From contig NZ_QASO01000112.1 of assembly GCF_003052605.1 (NCBI RefSeq), forward strand, positions 1 through 64,000: 64,000 nt of DNA, read 5' to 3'. A program made the translations under genes and the position numbers. This stretch comes from Ectopseudomonas oleovorans (GTDB taxonomy: Bacteria > Pseudomonadota > Gammaproteobacteria > Pseudomonadales > Pseudomonadaceae). Within the stretch, counting starts at the first letter, position 1; the number at the start of each line of letters is the position of its first letter. This document shows positions 46,997 to 57,272 of the stretch, piece after piece. Under the pieces are notes generated by a model. That model was not told the origin of the DNA, ran no database searches, and saw only the letters and a list, made by a program, of their open reading frames with translations.

Positions 46997-48181
46997 ATGG
47001 ATTCTCGACTCTCAGCCGGTTTGCTCGGCAACGGCAAAAGCCCGGTCGACAGCGGTGCGTTCACCGATCTGAATCGCCTCAACCAGTTCAAGGTAGGCGG
47101 CGATACCGAGCAGAACATCCGCAAGGTCGCGCAGGAGTTCGAATCGCTGTTCATGAATGAAATGCTCAAGGCCATGCGTTCGGCCAACGCCGCGTTCGGC
47201 GAGGGCAACTTCATGAACAGCAACGAGAGCAAGACCTATCAGGACATGCACGACCAGCAACTGGCGGTGACGCTCTCCAAGGAAGGGCGCGGTATCGGTC
47301 TGGCTGATGTGCTGGTGCGGCAGATGTCGAAGATCAAGCAACCGTCGAGCCGGCCCAATCCCTTCGCGCAAATCGAGCAACCGGTTGCTACGTCGAGCGA
47401 AGCCAAAGCCGATAAGGTCGCCAGCAGCGAAGGCTTCCGTGATGACGTGGCGCTGCTCAATCGCCGTCGCCTGTCCGTGCCGGGCAAACTGGCAGATCGC
47501 CTGTTGGCCGGTATCGTGCCATCGGCTGCAGAGGGCGAGGGCAAGACCCTGGCCGGCAATGACTGGATTCCGGCGCAGGCCAGCGCCGCGCCCAAGGATC
47601 GCGGCCTGAGCCTTGGCAACAGTGATGCATTGACGGGCCGTCGTATTGCTCAACCGCCGCTGGCGCCGGGCAAAGCCGCATTCAGCTCACCGCAGGAATT
47701 CGTCGCCACCATGCTGCCGATGGCGGAAGCCGCTGCCGAGAAGATCGGTGTCGATCCGCGTTACCTGGTGGCCCAGGCCGCGCTGGAAACCGGTTGGGGC
47801 AAGTCGATCATCCGCACCCGCGATGGCGAGAGCAGCCACAACCTGTTCGGCATCAAGTCCCACGGTAGCTGGGAGGGTGAGTCGGCCCGCGTGCTGACCA
47901 CGGAATACAAAGGTGGCAAGGCGGTCAAGGAGGCGGCCAGCTTCCGTGCCTATGAGTCCTACGCCCATAGCTTCGAGGATTACATCAGCTTTCTGCAGAA
48001 CAATGGTCGCTACGAAAAGGCCCTGAATAGCACCGAAAATCCCGAGCGTTTCGTCAAGGAACTGCAGCAGGCCGGCTACGCCACCGACCCCAACTACGCG
48101 CGCAAGATCAGCCAGATCGCCCGCAAGATGCAGACCTACGAGGCCATCGCCAGCGTAGGAGAGGTGCGTAGCAATGGCTAG
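46997..48181 (+). CDS. flgJ: FlgJ, rod cap and peptidoglycan hydrolase
   Basis: A 394-residue bifunctional protein. The N-terminal rod-cap domain (about 30-110) has EQNIRKVAQEFESLFMNEMLKAMR. A linker follows, then a glucosaminidase domain from about 235 (FVATMLPMAEAAAEKIGVDPRYLVAQAALETGWGKS, with the catalytic Glu in ALETGWG). It opens the cell wall for the rod. Its stop overlaps the flgK start by 8 bases. Confidence 0.96.
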   Translation: MDSRLSAGLLGNGKSPVDSGAFTDLNRLNQFKVGGDTEQNIRKVAQEFESLFMNEMLKAMRSANAAFGEGNFMNSNESKTYQDMHDQQLAVTLSKEGRGIGLADVLVRQMSKIKQPSSRPNPFAQIEQPVATSSEAKADKVASSEGFRDDVALLNRRRLSVPGKLADRLLAGIVPSAAEGEGKTLAGNDWIPAQASAAPKDRGLSLGNSDALTGRRIAQPPLAPGKAAFSSPQEFVATMLPMAEAAAEKIGVDPRYLVAQAALETGWGKSIIRTRDGESSHNLFGIKSHGSWEGESARVLTTEYKGGKAVKEAASFRAYESYAHSFEDYISFLQNNGRYEKALNSTENPERFVKELQQAGYATDPNYARKISQIARKMQTYEAIASVGEVRSNG

Positions 48182-50126
48182 TTTGATTTCCATCGGCCTC
48201 AGTGGTCTCAACGCCAGCCAGGCGGCGTTGAGCACGACAGGGCATAACATCGCCAACGCCGATACGGCCGGCTACACCCGCCAGCAGACCATCCAGGTCA
48301 CGGCGCCGGCGACCCTCAACGGCCTTAACTATATCGGCAGCGGCACGACCCTGGATCAGGTGCGTCGGGTCTACAACGACTACCTCAATACACAGGTACG
48401 TACCACCACGTCGCTCAATAGCGAGTCGCAGACCTACCTGACTCAGATCAGTCAGATCGATTCCCTGCTGTCAGACAGCTCCACCGGGCTGACGACTCAG
48501 CTTTCGGGGCTGTTCAGCAACCTGCAGACGCTGTCCAACAGCCCAGCCGATGTTTCCTCGCGCGATCTGCTGCTCAGCTCCGCACAGGGGCTGACCAACC
48601 GCTTCAATACCATGGCGGCGCAGCTCAATGATCAGACCACCTACGTCAATGACCAGCTGGTAACCCTTGCCGATCGGGTCAATACCCTGTCGTCTTCGAT
48701 TGCCGGCTACAACCAGTCGATCATGCAGCTCAGCGCCAACGGCACCACGCCCAATGACCTGCTCGATGCGCGCGATGAGGCGGTGCGCCAACTGGCCGAG
48801 CTGGTCTCGGTCAGTGTCTCGCAGCAGGACGGCGGCTATAGCGTTTACATGGGCTCCGGCCAGCCGCTGGTAGTCGGCAATCGTTCCTCGACTCTGGAGG
48901 CCGTGCCAGGTTCTACCGACGACGACTACCGGCTGCAGCTGACGGTCGGCGGCGGCACGACCATCGACGTGACCGATGTCACCTCCGGCGGTGAGATCGG
49001 TGGCCTGCTGCGTTATCGCAGCGATGTGCTGGAACCGACCAAGGCCGAGCTTGGCCGCATGGCGCTGGCCATTTCCGACCAGTTCAACACCCAGCTGGCG
49101 CAGGGCATTGACCTCAACGGCAACTTCGGCTCGGCGCTGTTCAGCGATATCAACAGCAGCAACCTGATGAGTCAGCGCAGCGTCGCGTCGACCACCAACG
49201 ATCCGACCTCGGGCAACCTGTCCGTGCGTATCGACAGCACCAGCGCGCTGACCACCAGTGACTATGAGGTGCGCTTCACTTCGGCGACCGATTTCACCGT
49301 GCGCCAGCTACCCGATGGCACCGAGGTCACTGGGCAGCTGCCGGCTGGCTTGAGTATCGACGGCATGTTCATCGGCGCCGATGCGTCCTATACCTTTGCC
49401 GCCGGCGACAGCTTCACCCTCAATCCGACCACGGGAGCCGCCAGCGCCATGGCGGTCACCCTGACCGACAGCAGCGCGCTGGGCTTGGCGGCGCCGCTCA
49501 ATGCGGCGGCTACCAGTGGCAATGTCGGTACCGGGCAGATCGGTGATCCCAGTGTTGTCAGCACCCTCGACAGCAACAGCCAGGCGGCCTTGCAGGCGGC
49601 AGCGCCGATCAAGCTGGTCTTTACCGACGCCTCCAACTACACCCTGTATGACCGTGACGGCAACGCACTGGCCAGTGACACGATCATTCCCGGGCAGAGT
49701 AATACCCTCAAGTTCGATGCCGGCGCGCCGAATACCTTTACGGTCGAGGTGCCTTTTTCTGGAGCGCCGGTGGCCGGTGACAGCTTCAGCCTGAACCTGA
49801 CGGCAGCTAACAGCAGCGATAACCGTAATGCTCTGGAAATGCTCGACCTGCAAACGGCCAAGACCATCGGCGGCACGGTCAGCTTCAACGACAGCTACAG
49901 CCAGCTGGTCAGCGGTGTTGGCGCGAAGACCTCGCAGGCTCGGCTGGATGCAACGGCTACCGATGCGGTGCTGACCCAGGCCAACACCGCGCGCGAGTCG
50001 TTGTCGGGGGTCAACCTGGATGAAGAGGCAGCCAACCTGATCAAGTTCGAGCAGTATTACAACGCCTCTGCGCAGATCATTAAGACCGCGCAGACCATCT
50101 TCAATACCCTGATCAACTCCTTCTAA
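48174..50126 (+). CDS. flgK: FlgK, hook-filament junction protein HAP1
   Basis: A 650-residue protein joining hook to filament. N terminus SLISIGLSGLNASQAALSTTGHNIANADTAGYTRQ and C terminus ESLSGVNLDEEAANLIKFEQYYNASAQIIKTAQTIFNTLI are hallmarks. The middle (about 330-540) is variable and rich in Ser, Thr and Asp. Exported with help from FlgN. Overlaps flgJ and precedes flgL by 21 bases. Confidence 0.97.
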   Translation: MASLISIGLSGLNASQAALSTTGHNIANADTAGYTRQQTIQVTAPATLNGLNYIGSGTTLDQVRRVYNDYLNTQVRTTTSLNSESQTYLTQISQIDSLLSDSSTGLTTQLSGLFSNLQTLSNSPADVSSRDLLLSSAQGLTNRFNTMAAQLNDQTTYVNDQLVTLADRVNTLSSSIAGYNQSIMQLSANGTTPNDLLDARDEAVRQLAELVSVSVSQQDGGYSVYMGSGQPLVVGNRSSTLEAVPGSTDDDYRLQLTVGGGTTIDVTDVTSGGEIGGLLRYRSDVLEPTKAELGRMALAISDQFNTQLAQGIDLNGNFGSALFSDINSSNLMSQRSVASTTNDPTSGNLSVRIDSTSALTTSDYEVRFTSATDFTVRQLPDGTEVTGQLPAGLSIDGMFIGADASYTFAAGDSFTLNPTTGAASAMAVTLTDSSALGLAAPLNAAATSGNVGTGQIGDPSVVSTLDSNSQAALQAAAPIKLVFTDASNYTLYDRDGNALASDTIIPGQSNTLKFDAGAPNTFTVEVPFSGAPVAGDSFSLNLTAANSSDNRNALEMLDLQTAKTIGGTVSFNDSYSQLVSGVGAKTSQARLDATATDAVLTQANTARESLSGVNLDEEAANLIKFEQYYNASAQIIKTAQTIFNTLINSF

Positions 50127-50147
50127 CGGAGCGCAGTCGAGGTCGCC

Positions 50148-52055
50148 ATGCGAATTTCCACATCCCAGGTCTTCAACGGCGGCATCACCAGCCAGCAGCG
50201 CCTGTACTCCAACGTCAACAAGGCTTACGAGCAGGTTTCCAGTGGCCAGCGCATCCAGACGGCCGGTGATGACCCGGTCGGCGCGGCGCGCCTGCTGCAG
50301 TTGCAGCAGCAAGACACCTTGCTTGAGCAGTACAACACCAACCTGGGCAGTGCCAGCGACAGCCTGATGCAGGAAGACGCGATCCTCAGCACCGTCACCA
50401 ATGTGCTGCAGCGCGCCCGTGAGCTGGCGCTCAGTGCCGGTAACGGGGCCTACAGCGACGAGGATCGCCAGGCCGTTGCCGATGAACTGGAGCAGGTCGA
50501 GCTGCAACTCTACGGGCTGATGAACAGCAAGGACGCCGCCGGCCGCTATCTGTTTGCCGGCTCGGACAGCTCCACGCAGCCTTTTCTGCGCAATGCCGAT
50601 GGCAGCTACACCTACCAGGGCGATCAGAACCAGCTCAGCCTGCAGGTCTCCACATCGCTGACCCTGGCCACGGGCGACAACGGCTGGAGTGCGTTCTATG
50701 ACATCCCCAGTTCCACGCGCACCGAATCGAGCCTGACTGCTGCAGCACTGGCCGAGCCAGTCGGCACGCCGCCGGCGGGGCAGGTTTCCCGTCTGACCTT
50801 GAGTCGCCCGCAGATTGTCGATCAGGCTACCTACGACGCCAGTTTCGAGGCCGGCGTGCCTTACACACTGACGGTCGATGATGCGGGCAACTACAGCGTC
50901 AACGATGGCGGTGGCACTGCCGTGGCCACGGGCAGCTTCGCTCTGGCCGAGGGCAGCACCACGGTGACCGTCAACGGGGTGGAGATGGAGCTGGACCTGG
51001 CCTTTCAGCAGGGCGACTCGGCACTGACTTCAACCGAACTGGGGGCTTTGCTCAATGGACAGAGCTTTACTTTCGGCGAGCAGGATTCGCCGCGTCTGAC
51101 CCTGTCACAGGGGCTTATCACCGATAGCCTCGCCTACGGCGAGGATTTTCGTGACGGTTCTCCCTACAGCCTGAAGGTTATTGACGGTAGTCAGTTCGCC
51201 GTCTATGACAGCAGCGGTGACGATATCACCGCGGAGGTTTCGGGGCTGGGCAACTACGATGCTGCTCAGGAAGGCGGCTTCGCGTTTACCCTGCGTGGCG
51301 TGGAGATGCACCTCGATTCGCTGGGCAGTCTCGATGGTGAGAATCTCGATGAACTGTTCGGCGGCTATACCTTCAGCTTTGGTACGGTCGAGCAGGGCTT
51401 CTCTCTCGGGCGGCTGGCGGGCAATGCCTCCACCGTGCAGATGACCGGCGGCTCGGTCACCGATAGCGCGACCTATGACGCGCGTTTCCCCGGTAATGGC
51501 GTACTGGTGCAATTCACCAGCGGCACCGACTACGAGATTCATGCCGCGCCGCTGACGGCCAACAGTACGCCGCTTGCTACTGGCACGGTGGCGAGCTATC
51601 CGGCCACCTTCAATGTGCTGGGGGTCGATGTCTCGCTGGCCAGTGCGCCGCAGACCTATGATCAGTTCAGCGTGCAGCCCAAGAGCCGGGAGTCGCAGAG
51701 CATCCTCGACACCATCTCGCAGTTGCGCCAGACCCTGCTGCGGCCTGTGGATGGTGACGAAGAAGCGGCGATCAATCTGCGCGAGTCGCTGGCGGCGGCA
51801 ATCAGCAATCTGGACAACGGCATGAGCCGGGTCTTCAGCACGCAGTCGTCGGTAGGTTCCCGGCTCAATGTGGCCACCTCGTTGACCACCGAGAACGAAA
51901 CCATGCGCCTGAGCAACGAGACCCTGCAGTCGGCCATTCGCGATGCCGATCCGACCGAGGCAATCATCGAACTGAACCAGCAGGCCACCATCCTTGAGGC
52001 GGCGCAACTGGCCTTCAGCAAGATCAGCAAGCTGAGCTTGTTCAACAAGCTCTGA
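50148..52055 (+). CDS. flgL: FlgL, hook-filament junction protein HAP3, enlarged
   Basis: A 635-residue protein, well above the 300-440 residues usual for FlgL. Both ends are normal: MRISTSQVFNGGITSQQRLYSN with YEQVSSGQRIQTAGDDPVGAARLLQL, and at the C terminus NETLQSAIRDADPTEAIIELNQQATILEAAQLAF. The extra length comes from three copies of a beta-rich unit starting near residues 214, 314 and 427. Each has a pattern like LTLS-x3-ITDxAxYxxxF followed by a tyrosine-rich YxLxVxDxxxYxVxDxxG segment. Last gene of the operon. Confidence 0.95.
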   Translation: MRISTSQVFNGGITSQQRLYSNVNKAYEQVSSGQRIQTAGDDPVGAARLLQLQQQDTLLEQYNTNLGSASDSLMQEDAILSTVTNVLQRARELALSAGNGAYSDEDRQAVADELEQVELQLYGLMNSKDAAGRYLFAGSDSSTQPFLRNADGSYTYQGDQNQLSLQVSTSLTLATGDNGWSAFYDIPSSTRTESSLTAAALAEPVGTPPAGQVSRLTLSRPQIVDQATYDASFEAGVPYTLTVDDAGNYSVNDGGGTAVATGSFALAEGSTTVTVNGVEMELDLAFQQGDSALTSTELGALLNGQSFTFGEQDSPRLTLSQGLITDSLAYGEDFRDGSPYSLKVIDGSQFAVYDSSGDDITAEVSGLGNYDAAQEGGFAFTLRGVEMHLDSLGSLDGENLDELFGGYTFSFGTVEQGFSLGRLAGNASTVQMTGGSVTDSATYDARFPGNGVLVQFTSGTDYEIHAAPLTANSTPLATGTVASYPATFNVLGVDVSLASAPQTYDQFSVQPKSRESQSILDTISQLRQTLLRPVDGDEEAAINLRESLAAAISNLDNGMSRVFSTQSSVGSRLNVATSLTTENETMRLSNETLQSAIRDADPTEAIIELNQQATILEAAQLAFSKISKLSLFNKL

Positions 52056-52142
52056 TTGCGCGTGGGCAGGGCGGTGCGCCGCCGATCATCGGGCAGATTA
52101 GGGAAGGTTCTGATGCACCACACCAATCAAGGCCAGGCGCTC

Positions 52143-52330
52143 CTACTCGTTCAGCGCAGTAAATTCCAGGCCCGTCGCCACATGGGCCGAGTCGGCCTGT
52201 TCCTGCTGCACGGCGCGCACGATCGCCGCCCCTGGCGCTGACCAGCAGCGTTCCCGCTGCGCGTGGCGGATGCCGGGCAATGCCCTGCAGAGGTTTGCAA
52301 ATGGCGCCAGATTTACGTCGTGAGGCCGGT
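52143..52330 (-). pseudogene. Possible remnant of a PilZ-domain gene
   Basis: On the - strand a frame without a start codon ends GAAIVRAVQQEQADSAHVAT, then GLEFTALNE and TAG. The last part resembles the end of a PilZ domain (variable strand, then GxEF). The 458-base gap between flgL and fliC otherwise holds only the fliC promoter. Weak evidence. Confidence 0.3.
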
Positions 52331-52394
52331 TTTTAACCCTAAGTACTTGATGCGAAATAAGAAAAAAATATCGATTCGGAGGTGAAAAAAAGCC

Positions 52395-52421
52395 TAAAGC
52401 TTCCTGCTCAAGCGCCGATAA
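52395..52421 (+). promoter_or_regulatory. FliA (sigma28) promoter of fliC
   Basis: TAAA, 15 bases, GCCGATAA: a perfect match to the sigma28 consensus, about 95 bases before the flagellin start. The leader after it has AT-rich then GC-rich stretches and GGAGGACGCC just before the ATG. Confidence 0.93.
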
Positions 52422-52513
52422 AAATCTCGAATGCGAACTTACTGGGTGCCTGGGCCAAGCCCACCCAAGGTCGCAAGCTCAGGCAAACACGCTAGTCCTC
52501 GGAGGACGCCATC

Positions 52514-55147
52514 ATGGCACTGACTGTAAACAGCAACATCACTTCCCTGAACGTACAGAAAAATCTGAACGCCGCCTCGGCCAAGCAGAGCGAAAGCATG
52601 CAGCGCCTGTCCAGCGGCCTGAAGATCAACAGCGCCAAGGACGATGCCGCCGGCCTGCAGATCGCCAACCGCCTGACCAACCAGGTCAGCGGCCTCAACG
52701 TTGCCGTGAAGAACGCCAACGACGGCATCTCCATCGCCCAGACCGCTGAAGGCGCCATGCAGGAATCCACCAACCTGCTGCAACGTATGCGTGAACTGGC
52801 CCTGCAATCGGCCAACGGCTCGAACAGCGATGAAGACCGCGCCTCCCTGCAGCAGGAATTCACTGCGCTGTCCGGCGAACTGACCCGTATCGCCAGCACC
52901 ACCTCCTTCGGTGGTCGTAACGTACTGGATGGCTCGTTCAGCAGCACCAGCTTCCAGATTGGCGCTAACGCCAACCAAACCGTTTCCTTCAGCCTCAGCA
53001 GCGTTGCTGCAAAAGACCTTAAAGGTAGCTATAGCAACGCCAGCAGCGTGGGCACTGCACAGCTGGGTATGAGTGCTTCGGTTACCGGAACATCAATTGG
53101 CGCTGCCAATACGTCCAGCACTGAACCAGTTACTCTGGAAGGCGGAGCTTACGGTACTGTGGTTGCAAGTTCTGTAATTAATTTGAATGGCGTAAATATC
53201 ACCATGACTGGTGGTGCTATCGCTAATACCATTGATGACATCAATAAGCAGACGGATTACACCGGCGTTACGGCAAGTCAGGATAATGGCAAGCTGGTAT
53301 TGACTTCGAATAATAGCATTGAGATTTCTGGTGCTAAGACTCTTGGCTTTACTGCTGATACTGATAGTTATGCAGTGGCTGCTAGCGGTCGCACTGAAGT
53401 GACCGGTAAGAACTTTAATGAGAGCGGTGTTGCTGGCAAGACGTTGGTTCTTAACTCCAGTGGTTATAATAATACAGCAGCCATCACCTTCCAGGCTGGA
53501 GATGATCTGGAGGCAGTCGTTCAGCGTATCAATGACAAGACTGCTGATACAGGCGTAACAGCCAGTATTGATGATGGTGAGCTTAAGCTGGACGCTAAGG
53601 GTGCTATTACTATTGGTGATGCTAGTACCGGTACTCTGGCATTGGGGCTTGGCGCTAACACAACTGCAATTACTTTCCAGCCTTCGACCGTTGGGCAGGC
53701 TAAAGTCACTGGTAGTGCCGTTGATACCACTGCTGCTGGTTGGCCTGTTGCGTCTAATACTAGCTTTAAAATTAATGATGTAGAAATCAGTGTTCTGACT
53801 AGCGACACAATGGCAAGCATTGCTCAGCGTATTCAAGATGCTGGGATCGACGTCAATGCTGCTACGTCAGGTGCTGCCGCCGCAACTGTTCTTACCTTGG
53901 ACTCCACTCAAGATATCACCATCGACGGTGATACTACTCTCCTGACTAGCCTCGGTCTGAACAATGCCAAGGGCACTACAGAGGTTGCGACTGCAAAAGA
54001 TGCCGAGGCGGTGTATGCATACACTGCGCCAACGGATGGTAATGATCAGTTGGTTATCAATGGTAAGACCATTGATCTGAGTCTTGGTGAGGGAATTGAT
54101 AGTGTAATTGATAAAATTAATGCTGCAGGTGCGGGTGTTACTGCTGAGAAGGTTTCTACCAACGGCGGGACTACTGATCTGGGTATCAAGCTGACTTCGA
54201 GTGATAGTTTTACTATCGGTGAAGGTGATAATGGTGGCTTTGCTGCTCTGGGGCTTGATACTGTTGCTGATGGTACCCCGCTGACTAGCGCAAATAATGG
54301 CGGCCTTGTTCGTGTAGTTGGTGCGCCAGTTAGTGATGCAGATGGCAAACTGTCCAGTAGCGCATCGATCAACCTCAATGGTGAAACCATCGATTTGCGG
54401 AGTGGTTCCGACGCGGAAGCTATTGCCAATACTTTGAATCAAAGCACTGACAGCACTGGTGTTACCGCCTCTGTTACCAATGGTCGTCTGCAGCTGACCT
54501 CTGCAGATGGCAAGGCAATTGAGCTGTCCGACAACTCTGCCGGTTCGCTGTCGCGCTTGGGTCTGACTGCTGGAACCACTGATGCAACTCTTACTGAGGG
54601 GACTTCGGTAAGCTTCAATGGCACTGAGGTTCGCTTCTCTGCTGGTGCTACTCTGGAAAGCATCGTCACTTCGATCAACACTGCCAGTACGGGTGTGACT
54701 GCAAGTGTTAATGACGAGGGGACCCTGACCCTGTCTTCTGACAAGGACTTCACCGTTGCAGATGGCGCATCCGGTACTGGCCTTGAGTCGCTCGGTCTGA
54801 CTGCTGGCAGCAACACTGCGGTGACCCAGGACGCTACCGTCAGCAACCTGGATATCTCCAGCGTTGAAGGTTCGCAGATTGCGGTGCAGGTACTGGACGG
54901 TGCCATGCAGCAGATCGACAGCGAGCGGGCCAAGCTGGGTGCGGTGCAGAACCGTTTCGACAGCACGGTTTCCAACCTGCAGAATATCGCCGAGAATGCT
55001 TCCTCTGCCCGTAGCCGTGTACGGGATGTGGACTTCGCTTCGGAAACCGCCGAACTGGCCAAGCAGCAGACCCTGCAGCAGGCCTCTACGGCGATCCTGG
55101 CCCAGGCCAACCAGTTGCCGTCTTCGGTACTGAGCCTCCTGCAGTAA
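52514..55147 (+). CDS. fliC: FliC, giant flagellin with repeated IN-type middle domain
   Basis: An 877-residue flagellin, about twice the length of P. aeruginosa flagellins. The N-terminal D0/D1 region (1-165; [44 protein letters not shown]) and C-terminal D1/D0 region (about 785-877; [32 protein letters not shown]) are standard. Between them are six copies of a flagellin IN-like motif near residues 240, 338, 438, 533, 640 and 720, for example [21 protein letters not shown] and [20 protein letters not shown]. The middle is visibly richer in A/T and in codons such as GAT, GGT and AAT than the conserved ends, suggesting separate origin or relaxed constraint. GGAGGA precedes the ATG. Confidence 0.97.
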   Translation: MALTVNSNITSLNVQKNLNAASAKQSESMQRLSSGLKINSAKDDAAGLQIANRLTNQVSGLNVAVKNANDGISIAQTAEGAMQESTNLLQRMRELALQSANGSNSDEDRASLQQEFTALSGELTRIASTTSFGGRNVLDGSFSSTSFQIGANANQTVSFSLSSVAAKDLKGSYSNASSVGTAQLGMSASVTGTSIGAANTSSTEPVTLEGGAYGTVVASSVINLNGVNITMTGGAIANTIDDINKQTDYTGVTASQDNGKLVLTSNNSIEISGAKTLGFTADTDSYAVAASGRTEVTGKNFNESGVAGKTLVLNSSGYNNTAAITFQAGDDLEAVVQRINDKTADTGVTASIDDGELKLDAKGAITIGDASTGTLALGLGANTTAITFQPSTVGQAKVTGSAVDTTAAGWPVASNTSFKINDVEISVLTSDTMASIAQRIQDAGIDVNAATSGAAAATVLTLDSTQDITIDGDTTLLTSLGLNNAKGTTEVATAKDAEAVYAYTAPTDGNDQLVINGKTIDLSLGEGIDSVIDKINAAGAGVTAEKVSTNGGTTDLGIKLTSSDSFTIGEGDNGGFAALGLDTVADGTPLTSANNGGLVRVVGAPVSDADGKLSSSASINLNGETIDLRSGSDAEAIANTLNQSTDSTGVTASVTNGRLQLTSADGKAIELSDNSAGSLSRLGLTAGTTDATLTEGTSVSFNGTEVRFSAGATLESIVTSINTASTGVTASVNDEGTLTLSSDKDFTVADGASGTGLESLGLTAGSNTAVTQDATVSNLDISSVEGSQIAVQVLDGAMQQIDSERAKLGAVQNRFDSTVSNLQNIAENASSARSRVRDVDFASETAELAKQQTLQQASTAILAQANQLPSSVLSLLQ

Positions 55148-55218
55148 CAAAGGGCGAGGTGGTAAACCACGGGAGGGGTACGCAAGTGCCTCTCTCGTCT
55201 TTGTATGGGTGAATAGCC

Positions 55219-55566
55219 ATGGACATTAACGCGCTTGGCAGTAGTAACCTGAAGCAGGCCGCCGCTAATCCGGCTACTGCCGAAGAGTCGCCAAAACAGT
55301 CTGCCGTCGTCGCCGCTCCCAGTGAGTCCGGCGCACCGGTGGATCCGGCTGAACTGGAGGAGGCAGTTGCCCACCTTCAGGACTATGTGCAGAACGTCAA
55401 TCGCAGTCTGCAGTTTGAGATTGACGACAGTAGCGGCATGGTGGTCGTACAGGTTTACGCCAGGGATTCCGGAGAGCTGATCCGGCAAATTCCTAGCGAA
55501 GAAGCTTTGCGACTCGCCGAACAGCTCGACGATGCTCGCACCCTGTTGTTTGAAGCGCGAGCCTGA
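55219..55566 (+). CDS. flaG: FlaG, filament-length-related protein
   Basis: A 115-residue protein: variable polar N terminus, then the FlaG domain (about 50-112; VAHLQDYVQNVNRSLQFEID, SGMVVVQVYARDSGELIRQIPSEEALRLAEQLDD). It lies 71 bases after fliC and before fliD, its standard place. Loss of FlaG usually changes filament length; its exact action is unknown. Confidence 0.93.
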   Translation: MDINALGSSNLKQAAANPATAEESPKQSAVVAAPSESGAPVDPAELEEAVAHLQDYVQNVNRSLQFEIDDSSGMVVVQVYARDSGELIRQIPSEEALRLAEQLDDARTLLFEARA

Positions 55567-55636
55567 TCCTGGCCTGATTCCTGCGTAAGCATTGCGCAGC
55601 AAGCTAACGCGTCAGAATTCAAGCGAAGGAGGTCCC

Positions 55637-57019
55637 ATGGCGGGCTCCACTATTACCGGACTGGGCTCCGGTCTCGATATTTCCAGCCTGGTTACCTCGC
55701 TGGTGGATGCCGAGAAAGCGCCCAAGCAGAGTCAGATCGAGCGTCTGGCTGCGACGACCAATACCACCCTTTCCGCAGTGGGTACGCTCAAGAGCGCTCT
55801 GGAGACTTTTCAGGCTTCGGTCACCAGCCTGACCAGTGTTTCCTCCAGTTTCGCCGCTCTGTCTGGCAGTTCTTCCAAGAGTGAAGTAGCAACGGTTACT
55901 GTCGGCAGTGGTGCAGTGGCTGGTAGCTATGAGCTGCAGGTCGAGCAATTGGCGAAGGGCTCCAAGGTCGCCTCTCAGGTGATGGAAGACGGTGCTTCGA
56001 CCACTTTTTCCTCAGGTAGCCTGACTATTTCCCTCGGGTCAGCCAGCTACACCGTAAGTGTTGCTGAGGGCGCCAGCCTCAGTGACATCCGTAGCAGTAT
56101 CAATTCCCAGCTGTCCAACTCGGCAGGCATCAGCGCCAACATCGTCACGGACTCCAGTGGTTCGCGCCTGGTGCTCAGCTCGGAAACCATGGGCGAGGGC
56201 ACGGATCTCAGTGTTTCAGGCAGCAATGACAGTCTGGCGCGTCTGGATGTCGACGGCACCGTGCAGCAGGCCGGTACCGGAGCCGGTTATATCACCAAGG
56301 CGCAGGATGCCAAGTTCACGCTGGATGGTCTGTCCATGACCAGCGCGACCAATACGGTGAGTAGCGCGATCAGTGGTCTGAGCTTCAAGCTGCTGAGCGA
56401 GGATGATGCGTCCACCACCATTACGGTCGGCTCCAACAGCGATAAATTGCAGTCCTCGATACAGACCTTCGTAACGGCCTACAACACGCTGCTGACCATG
56501 ACCAATGCGCTGACCAAGGTCAGCACTCAGGATGGTGCTGTCACCGATGCGGGGGCACTGGTTGGCGATGCCTCGGTACGCACGCTGCTTAACTCGGTGC
56601 GCAATGCCTTGTCGCAGCCGTCGAGTGCTGGCAGTACCTTGTCGCAGTTCGGTGTGCTGACGCAGACCGACGGTACTCTGGCCATTGATGACACTCGCCT
56701 GGAAGCTGCAGCCAGCTCCGATCCTGAGGTGATACGTTCGTTTTTCACTGGCAGTGATGGTTTGCTGGAGCGTATGGGCTCGCTGGTTGAGGGCTACACC
56801 AAGAGAGGCGGTATTCTGGAGGCGCGGGAGTCGAATCTGAACTCGACACTGCGCGATCTGGATAACCAGCAAACCGATCTCAACCGGCGTATGGAAGCGC
56901 TGGAGACGACGCTCTACTCCCGCTACAACAAGATGGATGCCTTGCTGGGCGAACTGGAAAATACGCGCAACAGCCTGACCTCGATATTCGATGCCATGGC
57001 TGCGCAGAAAGACAATTAA
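55637..57019 (+). CDS. fliD: FliD, filament cap protein HAP2
   Basis: A 460-residue cap protein. N terminus STITGLGSGLDISSLVTSLVDAEKAPKQSQIERL and C terminus LRDLDNQQTDLNRRMEALETTLYSRYNKMDALLGEL are typical. The cap folds flagellin at the filament tip. AAGGAGGT sits 5 bases before the ATG, the strongest ribosome site in the region, which decides the start over an earlier in-frame codon. Confidence 0.97.
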   Translation: MAGSTITGLGSGLDISSLVTSLVDAEKAPKQSQIERLAATTNTTLSAVGTLKSALETFQASVTSLTSVSSSFAALSGSSSKSEVATVTVGSGAVAGSYELQVEQLAKGSKVASQVMEDGASTTFSSGSLTISLGSASYTVSVAEGASLSDIRSSINSQLSNSAGISANIVTDSSGSRLVLSSETMGEGTDLSVSGSNDSLARLDVDGTVQQAGTGAGYITKAQDAKFTLDGLSMTSATNTVSSAISGLSFKLLSEDDASTTITVGSNSDKLQSSIQTFVTAYNTLLTMTNALTKVSTQDGAVTDAGALVGDASVRTLLNSVRNALSQPSSAGSTLSQFGVLTQTDGTLAIDDTRLEAAASSDPEVIRSFFTGSDGLLERMGSLVEGYTKRGGILEARESNLNSTLRDLDNQQTDLNRRMEALETTLYSRYNKMDALLGELENTRNSLTSIFDAMAAQKDN

Positions 57020-57043
57020 GCCGTATCTACGGCTATTAAGGTG

Positions 57044-57080
57044 AGGGCGCGCGGGCGAGAGGTATCGCAGCGCCCTTTTT
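57044..57080 (+). terminator. Probable terminator after fliD
   Basis: AGGGCGC and GCGCCCT enclose 19 bases and are followed by TTTTT. It begins 24 bases past the fliD stop; a shorter palindrome AGCCGTATCTACGGCT overlaps the stop region. Confidence 0.65.
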
Positions 57081-57272
57081 GCTTTATTTGCCAGTTGCTC
57101 CGGGCTCTGACGCCTTAGCCGGGGCTGTTGGTAGATCAGGGGGCTGCCAGGTTTTCAGGTTTTGCTGATACCGCCCGCACTGCAAAAAAGTGTGCTGGAG
57201 GCACCTAAAGTTATGCCGGACCACGTCGATATAAAGGACATCTCCCAGCTATCGTTGTGCAAGGAAAACCAG

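Noticed and set aside
53867..55150. Long antisense frames across fliC
   Set aside because: No start or ribosome signals of note, and the sense frame is an obvious flagellin.
57140..57175. Sigma54-like sequence before fliS
   Set aside because: The GG and GC doublets are 12 rather than 10 bases apart, so the -24/-12 spacing is wrong.
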